Below, piece after piece: positions 12,601 through 24,748 of a stretch of DNA of 64,000 nt. The stretch's first letter is position 1. The number at the start of each line of letters is the position of its first letter. The notes below the pieces were generated by a model. The model was not told the DNA's origin, searched no databases, and saw only the letters and a program-made list of their open reading frames with translations. A program made the translations under genes and the position numbers. The DNA is taken from the NCBI GenBank assembly GCA_905160935.1, contig CAJHZI010000769.1, positions 343,501-407,500 of the forward strand, given 5' to 3'. This DNA is from Enchytraeus crypticus (lineage: Eukaryota; Annelida; Clitellata; Enchytraeida; Enchytraeidae).

Positions 12601-13833
12601 GGCGAGAATATTTTTTATCTTTTTATTATCATACGTGTCCCCGTGTTGTGTCCCTGGGTTGTTTGAAGAATTGACCAAGCGGTGACTGCACGTGTTTGTA
12701 GAAGACGACTAAAGCACTAAGATCCATACCAATGTCAGAAATGGCATTCGGTAGGTGAGTGCCTAGACTCCAGAAATTGCTACAAAAACTTAAATGAATG
12801 GAAAAGTCTCAAATAGGGGATTGACTGATGATATGATGTTGGACAGAGAGGATTTGAGACAATCTGTTTGTATCCCAACCCTAGTTAAACTGGGATTCAA
12901 GGGAAGATGATGATGATGTTTTATCATACGTGTAGCATAAAATATAGACATTTACCATGAACAGGTGCCGTGCATGAACAGAGATTGGGGTCTACAGTGG
13001 GTGCTTATGCCACTTGTGGGCCTCTATCTCTGTTTATTAGATGTATGAATAGAAGTAGCTAAGAAGTACCAGACCATTTTTTGATCACTCGTTTGCTTTC
13101 GTTTAGGACCTTCTCCTCAGCTCATTTCAGATTGGTCTGGGTGAATTGATCTGTAGTGCTGTGTGCTGCGGGGACGTCCCTGACGTCATACTTATATGAG
13201 GAAACGGACGTTAAATCTTTATTATTATTATTATTATTATTAAGAGAATATATATGTGGACGTTAAATAGGACGTTAAACCTTTATTATTATTATTATTA
13301 TTATTAAGAGAATAGATATATCAAGTTTTGCATTCAATGCTGTCACTTCTACAAGTTACTAGAAGCGAGAGAGCCCAGTTTAACGTCTGTTGCTATGCAC
13401 AAATGACTGCACGAGGCGACACAGCTGTGTGCTGAACTCATGTTGCTTGTCAGTCAATCTTGCTGCCTCCTCAGCCACCAGTCAGCTGTACAGCATTTAC
13501 TTGTTGTAGCGACTAGTTTAGTATTTGTAATTCTTTGTGTTTGTTGTATGCAACCATGCTGTCTTGAAAAATTGTATTGAATGTATTGTATTGTGCTGTA
13601 CTGAAAGTTGTATTGAACGTATTGTATTGTATTGTAGGTAAGCTGTATCTACGGCTGGAAAGACTGAGTGAGGCAGAGAGTGTGTATAGGAAGCTGATTG
13701 ATCGTAACCCTGAGAACTGCTCATACTACACGGGTCTAGAGAATAGTGTTAAACCTGGTAAGTGTGCACATACACATGTACGCACACACATGTACACACA
13801 CATACACACACCTACACTGACACACAAACATGT

Positions 13834-13864
<31 letters not shown>

Positions 13865-16800
13865 TATACTCATGTGCACACACACACACGTAACCCTGAG
13901 AACTGTTCATACTACATGGGCCTAGAGAATAGTGTTAAACCTGGTAAGTGTGCACATGCACACACGTGTACACACACATACACACACACAATCATGTACG
14001 CATACATATATACACACATAGTGGACCTGATGGAATCCTTGTGGCTTGTGCTTTAATGCATTATTAATTAATTGATTGTTTAATTAGTTGTTTAATTTAT
14101 AGATTTGCAGTTGCAATGGCAGAGAGATTAAAACTCTTTGAAGGCATTATGCAGCTTTATTTATTAGTTGTTTTATTGATTGATTTCCTCGTGTTGTGTC
14201 GTTCGAAATGCTGAAGAATAGACTTTCTATGGACTGCACGTGTCGTAAATGGTGACACAGCGCTAAGTTCAAGACCAACGTTAGAAAGGGCTTTCGGTTG
14301 GTGGGGCCTAGGCTCCAGATATTGCTGCAAAAATTTTCCAATTCCAACCCTATATATACTGAGATTCCAGTGAAGATGAAGATGATTACGATAATGTTTG
14401 ATTGATTTGTAGGTACTGTGGCAGAGAGAGTAAAGCTGTACGAAGACATTATACAGCTGTATCCCAGAGCGCTGGCTCCCAAGCGTCTAATGCTTCAGTT
14501 CATCACTGGTATGTCCTGATGATACCTGTCCTAAATTCTGTCTGTTAATTCTGCATGTAAGGCTTCTGAATTCTCTAGGGGCTGTTAGTGACAGCTTAAA
14601 GATTAGAGCAAATTGTAATGCGATATTTGATGCTTTTGTTGACTTCTGCATGTGTTATGTTGTGCTATGTGTGTACAGGTGATGTGTTATGTGTGTTATG
14701 ATGTGTGATGATGTGTAATGAAGTGTTATGATGTGTGTACAGGTGATGTGTTATGATGTGTGATGATGTGTCTACAGATGATGTGTGATGATGTGTCTAC
14801 AGATGATGTGTGATTATGTGTCTACAGATGATGTGTGATGATGTGTCTACAGATGATGTGTGATGATGTGTCTACAGATGATGTGTGATGATGTGTCTAC
14901 AGATGATGTGTTATGATGTGTCTACAGATGATGTGTGATGATGTGTCTACAGATGATGTGTTATGATGTGTCTACAGATGATGTGTTATGATGTGTCTAC
15001 AGATGATGATGTGTCTACAGATGATGTGTTATGATGTGTCTACAGGTGATGTGTTATGATGTGTCTACAGATGATGTGTTATGATGTGTCTACAGATGAT
15101 GCGTGATGATGTGTCTACAGGTGATGTGTTATGATGTGTCTACAGGTGATGTGTCATGATGTGTCTACAGATGATGTGTTATGATGTGTCTACAGATGAT
15201 GTGTGATGATGTGTCTACAGATGATGTGTTATGATGTGTGTGCAGGTGATGTGTTATGATGTGTGTGCAGGTGATGTGTTATGATATGTTATGATGTGTG
15301 ATGATGTGTCTACAGATGATGTATGAGGATGTGTGTACAGGTGATGTGTTAAGATGTATTATGTGCGTACAGATGATGTGTTTCGTGTGGAGGTGGACAA
15401 GTTCTTGGTGAATTCTCTGAGGAAGGGAGTACCCCCTCTCTTCCACAACCTACGTGCAGTCTATGAGGACAAGAGCAAGGTCTCTCAACACAACATGACG
15501 TTATTAACTGAATAGTTTAGACATCATGTAGAAATTAAATATATCTTTGGTGTCAATAACTAGCAGACAATAATAGCAAATAAATGACAGAATGTGAGAG
15601 TAATTTTAAGGAGCAAATTCTTTCTTGAAAGTTTGCGAATATTTCCTCAGTTGCCTCTCTAGAGCTAGTTGACTCTGTAATCTATTTAACACCAATGACG
15701 ACTGGACAGGTTCAGTCGATATTGGCATCTGGCCGGCCATAGCAAGGGTATAGCCTCAGCATTGTGCTGTATTCAGGTGAATAAGTGATAGACTACAGAT
15801 CTATAGGTGCCAGGTTCTAGGCTCATCTCGCCTGTCTATAGCGCTATGGTGATGCTACAACATTAAACTTGGATTGCTGACTGGTCAATGCTGCTTGTCA
15901 TACTCTGCCAGCAAGTTCTGCTAAAGTATAAATTTCTAGGGAACCTCTATCTCTCTAGTGTTTTGTTAAGTTGCAGGCCCATACTCTTATATCTACTAAC
16001 TGTCTGCTTTTAGGCTCCATTAAGAGCGATGGGTCGATCAATAAGTTATAGTCTTCACAAAAGGCTGGATCGTATGCACAGTTTGAATTCGAGTATCTTA
16101 CCGACTTCGCCATGGCTGGAGACAGTGGCGAAGTCAGTAAGATACTCGACCGCGGATCTGTGTGTGCGGGGTTCAAATCCTGGGCTCGCCCGTCACTGAC
16201 ATCGCTTTCGAATGCGGAAACTGACGTTAATATTAGCTGTACCAGATTTTACACCCCAAGTAAACTGTAGTTGGAGAATAAAACTTCTGAGAAGTCATTT
16301 TTCTTGAATTATAGGCTACATTAACCAAGTTTGCATTCCACAGTTGTTGCTTAGTCTCTTATGACACATGTAGTTTGTGTTTGGTGGCACGGATGCAGCA
16401 TGGTAAAATTTTACTTGATCTCTTTAGGGGTCATGTGAATTTATTGCTATACTTCAATTGCTGTGTTGTTGTTGTTGTAGGTTAAGATATTAGAAGAGTT
16501 AACGCTGACTTATGTTAAGAATCTTGAAGCTTCTGGAACATTCTCATCTCCAGCAGGTATTGTTGAAGCTGTCTCCTTATGTCTCTCTGTGTATGTATGT
16601 ATATATGTGTATATGTGTGTGTACGTTAGTATATGCTTGGCTGTATGTACAGTGTATATGTAGATTTTTTCAATTGGTCATGTGTAAGTGAATGTATGTG
16701 TGTGTGTGATTGTTTAATTAAATTTAAATTAAAGCTGATAAAGCTAAGGTTAGCATCAGTTTCCTCATTCAAAAGCGATGTCAGTGACGGGTGAGCCCAG

Positions 16801-18038
16801 GATTTGAACCCCGCATCATCTGATCCGCGGTCGAGTATCTTACAGAGATTATTACTGTGAGTGGTTAGCATTTGCGGGAATTTCTGTTATCAATTAAATG
16901 CAGCCTAAGTTCGCTTATTTATTTATATTTTGTTTTAAATATTTTACTCCGACCCTGGCTAAACAGATTTAAGGGAAGATGATGATGATGATGATTATAT
17001 ACTTATTTATATATTGGGCATATATTTAGCACATTTATAACTTCTAGAGACTGTTGTTTTCTCTCAGAGACAAGCCTAGCCAGGCTGTCTCTGAGAGTGA
17101 CCTGTTTATCATTTGAATATTATATAATGACTGCTATGAAACTTATATCTTGAACTTTATGGTTATATTGAACTTTCTATTTGCTGTTTGTTCCATGTAT
17201 GTTTCTACGTTTTCTGCGGTATGTCAGATTTCATGCAATAACGAATATATAACTAAATTAGCTTAGCAGCTTCTGCTTATTGTTTATGTAAGACTTGTAT
17301 GATAGTGTATGAACTAGGAAAAGAGAGAGAGATGTGTTTATTAAATCAAAGAGAAATCACTTCATACGTGTAATTCTATCAAAATTAAACAATAGAATGA
17401 AAATGACTAACTGAACAGCATCACAATAAAAATAAGAAAATATATATATACTCACTGATAGAGATTTTCAATGCACTGTGTGCGCTTGTGTGTTTGTGTT
17501 TTGTCATTTTTCATACCCTATAATAAATAACATGCATAATAGTGAAATGATCAACTATGTTGATATCTATCACTTTTAATACCACATGTTAAATCCGTTA
17601 GGCAATTTAGTCCATTTTCCGTGTAACCAGTCCAGTGAATGTCCGAGATTTTACTCTCAGATCAGCGCAGCTGGGATTCGAACCCACGAGGGTTTGATTC
17701 ACCTCAGGGTCTGTCATTTAAAACTTCATGACGTTATATACACCCTTAACCATTGCGCTATTGAGACATTCCTAGTTATATGTTCGTGCATTATATCCAT
17801 ATTTGTAAGGATATTACTAGTCGCTTTAGTTAATAGAGACACGTAGGAAGGTAAGGATTTAGAGAGCTTCATGTACTGTGTGTGTATGCCCGCGAGTGTA
17901 TGTGCTTGTATCTGTGTTTATATGTATAAGTGTTTATATATGAATGTGTTGTGTATGTATATGAATATGTGTATTCTTGTAGGTGTATTTTTATGTAAGT
18001 ATGTGTTTATATGTATAGATATTCCATATGTACTGTAT

Positions 18039-18123
<85 letters not shown>

Positions 18124-20730
18124 TTATATATGCACGTGAGTACATGTAAACGTGTGTCAGTAGATAAGATGGAGAACGGTGAGAGGGACAAGGAGGTGGA
18201 TGGAGAGGTGGAGAGGGAGAGCCCCACGACATTGTTGTGGACGTACTACTACCTGGCTCAACACTTTGATGAGCTGAGAGACACCGAGCAGGCTCTGCTC
18301 TACATCAACAAAGCCATCGCTCACACCATGACTCTCATTGAGCTCTATGTTGTCAAGGCTCGCATCTACAAGGTTAGCCTTGAGCGTTGACTGAGTTTAA
18401 AAGTTCTCGTATCTAGTCAGTATAATCAAGTGTAATCAATCAATCAGTCAATAAGCATTTAGTGTCCGGTTCCTCCCCATAAGGCAATGTCATTGATGTC
18501 TCTTGCAGACTCTACACAAGCAGGCGCCAAAGCACCACACGATGATGACTGAGTGCACAGAGGGAACAAGAGAAAACGAGATCAAAACAGTGCAAGTCCA
18601 TGATCCAAGGCAAGCTGGTCAAAATTTAGACCTATGGCGGAACGAGATGGGTTTTTAGCTTGCCAAGGAAAGTACCAATACAATTACAAGATCGAAGATC
18701 TTGTGGCAGATAGTTCCATATTATGTTCCATATGGGCTGATTGCTATATCAACTCTAAATGTTGTGTGTAGCACGCAGGTAATATAGAAGAGGCAGTCAA
18801 ATGTTTAGATGAAGCTCAGTCATTGGACACGGCTGATCGCTACATCAACTCTAAGTGTGCTAAGTACATGCTGAGAGCTAACATGATCACTGAGGCTGAA
18901 CAGATGTGTGCCAAGTTCACCAGGGTACGTACTTTGTATCCAGATTATACGTAGTGAAATTTACCAGAACTGCTACCATCTTTCGTCATTCAATCATTAG
19001 CCCGACTTAGGTATCAGGAACAAGGGAAAAAAGCCAAGGGCTTATTTCAATCCCCAATCATACATGATTACAACATTCAGCTTATTTTTAAAACAAACTC
19101 ACCGACACCGCATTCACAACCTCCTCACTCAAAGAAATACCGGGTACATCTGGCTGGAGCCAGTAGCGATGTTGGTAAGGTATTCGACAGCGGATCAATA
19201 TGTGCGGGGTTCAAATCCTGGGCTCGCCCGTCACTGACATCGCTTTCGAGTGAGGAAACTAACGTTAACATTAGCTTTACCAGCTTTATCTATTTCGTTG
19301 CTATACTGGGAATACTTTCAGTATATAAATGTAGCACAGTGGCTGACTGGGTAAAACCAGCAGCACAATCAGTGGTTATCTCTGGGTCCAGGGCTCTAAT
19401 TCTGTGCCTGCCTTGTCTCTGATATGCTTTAAAGCAGGTAACTATAACGGTAGCTTTATGCTAGGGTATGTGCTCATCGGTACGCGTGTGTGCGAGCATG
19501 TGTGTAGGAAGGTGTAAGTGCTGTAGATGACTTACATGAGATATAATGTGTTTGTAGGAAGGTGTAAGTGCTGTAGATAACTTACATGAGATGCAGTGCA
19601 TGTGGTTTGAGACGGAATGCTCGACTGCCTATCAAAGACTTGCACGATACGGTGAGGCTCTGAAGAAATGTCACGAGATTGACCGGGTATGTTCTCTCTC
19701 TCTCTCTATCTCTGTCTCTTTCTCTCTCTCTGTCTCTCTTTCTCTCTATCTTTCTCTCTCTCTCGCTCTCTCTCTCTATATATCCCTCTTTCTCTCTCTT
19801 TCTCTCTCTTTCTCTCTATCTTATATTTCCCTCTTTTTTATTCCGCCTTTCAGCTGGTGATATAAATTTCCTAGTTACAAATACCCAGCTGGTATTATTG
19901 TGGTGGTGTTCTTGTGGTCTCTGTGTACTCAGTCGTCATCGTGTGCTGCCAAAGCACCATGCGATGACGACTGAGTACACAGAGACCACAAGAGAAAGCG
20001 AGATCAAAGTAGTGCGAGTCCAAGATCCAAGGTAAGCGGATCAAATTTAGACCTACAGTATAGCAGAAAGAGATGGGTATTTAGCTAGCCAAGGAAAGTA
20101 CTAATACAATTACAAGATCGAAGATCTTGTGGCAGAGTATTGTCAGAGTATTGTATTATCCTTATTGTCAGAGGAGAAAACATGAAGGAGCGTCTGCCCA
20201 TGGCAGATTTAATGTTTGGTACAGTGAAAAGGTTTTTACTAGAGGAACGAAGACTACGAGAAAGTTGATAGATGGATAAAAGATCAGATAGATAGGATGG
20301 TTTACCATAATTTAAACTTTTGAAGGTCAAGGAAAAAATCTTTCATTTTATTCGTTGATAGAACCCTCAATTGTCACCTGTTTGTGTAGAGTCCACAAGA
20401 GACGTCCCTGACATGGCCTTATGGCGAGGAACCGAACGTTAAATTCTTATTGATTGACTATTAATAGTATTATAATATTTTTTATAAAATAAATTTGTTG
20501 TCCTTGACCGATTGAGGATTGATTGATTGATTGATTGGTTGACTGCAGCACTTTACAGAGATAATAGAGGATCAGTTTGACTTCCACACGTATTGATTGA
20601 TTGATTGATTGATTGACTACAGCACTTTACAGAGATCATAGAGGACAAGTTTGATTTCCACACGTGTTGATTGATTGATTGATTGCAGCACTTTACAGAG
20701 ATGATAGAGGACAAGTTTGACTTCCATACG

Positions 20731-20764
<34 letters not shown>

Positions 20765-21007
20765 CTGCAGCACTTTACAGAGATCATAGAGGATCAGTTT
20801 GACTTCCACACGTACTGATTGATTGATTGACTGCAGCACTTTACAGAGAGGACCAGTTTAATTTTCACAGGTGTTGATTGATTGATTGATTGACTGCAGC
20901 ACTTTACAGAGATAATAGAGGACTAGTTTGACTTCCACACGTGTTGATTGATTGATTGACTGCAGCATTTTACAGAGATCATAGAGGACCAGTTTGACTT
21001 CCACACG

Positions 21008-21049
<42 letters not shown>

Positions 21050-21292
21050 CTGCAGCACTTTACAGAGATCATAGAGGATCAGTTTGACTTCCACACGTAC
21101 TGATTGATTGATTGACTGCAGCACTTTACAGAGAGGACCAGTTTAATTTTCACAGGTGTTGATTGATTGATTGATTGACTGCAGCACTTTACAGAGATAA
21201 TAGAGGACTAGTTTGACTTCCACACGTGTTGATTGATTGATTGACTGCAGCATTTTACAGAGATCATAGAGGACCAGTTTGACTTCCACACG

Positions 21293-21326
<34 letters not shown>

Positions 21327-24300
21327 CTGCAGCACTTTACAGAGATCATAGAGGATCAGTTTGACTTACACACGTATTGATTGATTGACTGCAGCACTTT
21401 ACAGAGATCATAGAGGACCAGTTTAACTTCTGCACGTATTAATTGATTGATTGATTGATTGATTGACTGCAGCACTTTACAGAGATCCTAGAGGAGCAGT
21501 TTGACTTCCACATGTACTGATTGATTGATTGATTGATTGACTGCAGCACTTTACAGAGATCATAGAGGACCAGTTTGACTTCCACACGTACTGCATGCGT
21601 AAGATGACGCTGAGGTCGTACATGGATTTACTACGTCTGGAGGATGTGCTGCGCAGTCACCCGTTCTACTTCAACGCCGCTCGCACTGCTATACAGGTTC
21701 TGACTGACACGATGAAATAAGGCTTAGTGCCACTGTTAACTTTTGTCTCATCTCTCTAAAGTGCTATTTTTAATCACCGGACTGGCTTTCGTTTAAGACC
21801 TTACTGCTCAGCACATTTCTTTTGCAGATTGATTCGAGTGAATTGATTTGTAGTGATGTGTGCTGTGGGCACGTCCCTAACGTCATCCCTGGATGAGGAG
21901 TGGAAATAACATTAAACCATTTATTATTATTGTTGACATAGAAGCCCAGGATTTGAACCCATGGACACTGATCCGCAGTCAGATATCTTAACGACATCAG
22001 CATTGGCTGCAGCCAGTGGTGTCATGTACTGACATGCTGCTTCCTACTCTATTCTCCGTGGAATTGCTCTAATTTAATTTAATTAAATCTTAAATATATC
22101 ATGCATTAACGTCTGCCTTTCACATCTCTCTCTTTGTGCACTGCTTACTGGCAGGTCCATGGAATATAACATAAGCCCCCATTCACGTTTGTTTTTCCTT
22201 CTCATGCTTGCATATGAGTGGATCTTTAAATCATCTGTACCATTCCTTTTGATATACCAGCATTCTTGGAGGATTCTGCTTATGATGAGGTGGACTCTAT
22301 GCCTTCCTCTGCTTCGACAAAATTTACTTGGCAGGGGCGTCATTCCCTTAGAAAACAACCCTGTTTACCCAACCTTTCATATCTATATCATCTATAATCA
22401 CTAAACTACTTTAACATAATTGCTGTGTTGTACTGCGATACAAGCATGTGACGATCTCTCTATACGTCCTGCCTAATGGCAGGACCAAGGCTTGTATCTC
22501 CTCAACGCAATGCTTTCCTAACGTTGTAAGAAAAGGTTAAATTAAAGAGCTTAGTCATCTGAACTCAATGGTCTTTAGAATAACTCGAGATGTTTCTATG
22601 TGCAGATATACCTACGCCTTCATGACAACCCATCATCTGCCGCTGAATCATCTAACGACTCTAATCAAGGTAAAATCGTGGCTCTGCTGCTGTTAGTCTT
22701 ACTTTTTTTTAGAGCTACTTGGCTAGTATTTTATTTATTATATTTCTTTGTCAGATTTGCTTTCGGAATATTCAGTGTTGACCTAAAATTTCTATCAGAT
22801 GTTTATCTGATGAAATTCTGAGTGCCACGGAGTACATATGTTTAGGTGTGTGTAAGCTTGTATATCTCTGTCTAAATGTACTTGTATATACTTATGTACT
22901 TTTATGTACTTATTATTATTATTATTATTATTATTGTTGTTATTATATGGACGAGTATAGATGGTGTGTCTTTTAACTAGTATACACTTTCAATGTGTGC
23001 TTATATATAGAAAAGTACGAGTACTCGAGTACTTGAGGGTCTGTGTGTCACTGGCATTCATTGGATATGAAAAACTGGTTTGAAACTGGACTATGTGTTG
23101 ATGTGTGCTCATGTGTGTGTATGTGTAGATGTATGTATGCTCATGTGTTTGTGTATGTGTAGATGTATGCATGCTGCTCATGTGTGTATTTGTAGATGTA
23201 TGTGTGCTTATGTGCGTGATATGTGTAGATGGATGTGTGCTCATGTGCTTATTTGTAGATGTATGTGTGCTCAAGTGTGTATTTGTAGGTGTATGTGTGC
23301 TCATGTGCGTGATATGTGTAGATGTATTTGTACACACGTCTGTATGTATATGTAGATGTATGTGTGCTCGTGTGTGTGTATGTGTAGATGTATATGTGCT
23401 CATGTGTATTTGTAGGTGTATGTGTGCTCGTGTGTGTTTATGTGTAGATGTATGTGTGCTCATGTGTGTGTATGTTTGTAGATGTATGTGGGCTCATGTG
23501 TGTGTGTACATGTAGATGTATGTGTGCTCATATGTATGTGTAGATGTATATGTGATCATGTGTGTGTGTGTGTATAGAGAACCTTACCCCGGCAGAGTTA
23601 AAGAAGTTGAAGAACAAGATGCGAAAAAAGAACGTTCAGGAAGCGATGAAGAAGGAAAAGCAGAAACAAGAAGAGCAGCGACAGCCACAGAACAAGAACA
23701 AGAATCAAGATGCTGACCTTGAGGGGCCTAAAGAAGAAGAGCTGCTCCCTGAAAAACTTGTCAAGGTCTTCTTCTCTATAGTTTATGCCACTCTTCATAG
23801 AATTATATTTTTGCTTAATAGTTGGAGCAGTTATAGAAAGCCTCTTGGCACACTGGGTAGAGAGCTCACCTCTTGAATGAGAGGTCGTGAGTTCGAGACT
23901 ACTTAGCGACGTGGGTTTTTCTCTTCTAAGGGGCAAATAAAAGCTAGTCGTGTACGCTTGGTGATGTCAGGCCGATGGATAGCCGACCTTAAGGTTCCAT
24001 TTCCAATCTAGTCCCCTCCGTGTCGACCCTGAATAAGGATTAACGACACACTAGTTATTAATACACTAGTAATATTTATTAACAACACTCAAGTTCTTTT
24101 TTATGTGGGGCGGGTAAAAGTTGCTAAATTCAAAATGGAATATGTTGATGGCAATGCTTTGAAACGTGCAGAAATGCAATAAGAGATGCTTTAAAACTCG
24201 CCTGCTGCAAATTATAAACTAGGAGTGTGAGCATGCCATTGTTTTCAGTAGGTTTGAAATTGTATGTTTAGTATAAAGATAATGAAAGCTACGAGTGAGG

Positions 24301-24699
24301 AAGTTGTGAATGCGGTGTCGGTGAAAAGTTTTAAAACCAAGCTGGATGTTGTAGTCATGTATGATTGGGGATTGAAATAAGGCCTTTGCTTTCTTCCCTT
24401 GTTCCTGCTACCTAAGTTTGAAAAAGGATTAGAATAACGAAAGATAGTAGAAGTTCTAGTAAATTCTGGTAAATAATGGATGTATGTAGTATTCATCTCT
24501 GTATATTGATCAGGTAGAAGAAACCTGTAGAAGATGATGAAGATGATGTGTATTGTATTCTTGCAGGTAGAACAACCTCTAGAAGAAGCTGTCAGGTTCT
24601 TGAAGCCTCTCCAGTCACTAGCAGCCAATAGACTTGAGACACATCTAATGTCATTTAGGATCTACTCTAGAAAAGGTCTGTCCTCTTTTTTATCACAAT

Positions 24700-24748
<49 letters not shown>

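Noticed and set aside
13577..14056. 159-codon continuous frame across exon 8 taken as a gene of its own
   Set aside because: It is exon 8 plus intron sequence and the duplicated exon end; kept only as the alternative-donor finding.
20530..21590. Regular direct repeats with similar spacing, superficially like a CRISPR array
   Set aside because: Eukaryotic context; the repeat is the start of NAA15 exon 15 with its acceptor, spacers are (TGAT)n rather than unique, and there are no cas genes.
22083..22404. 81- and 91-codon frames on both strands
   Set aside because: They lie in family F repeat sequence shared with four other loci; no conserved protein motif.
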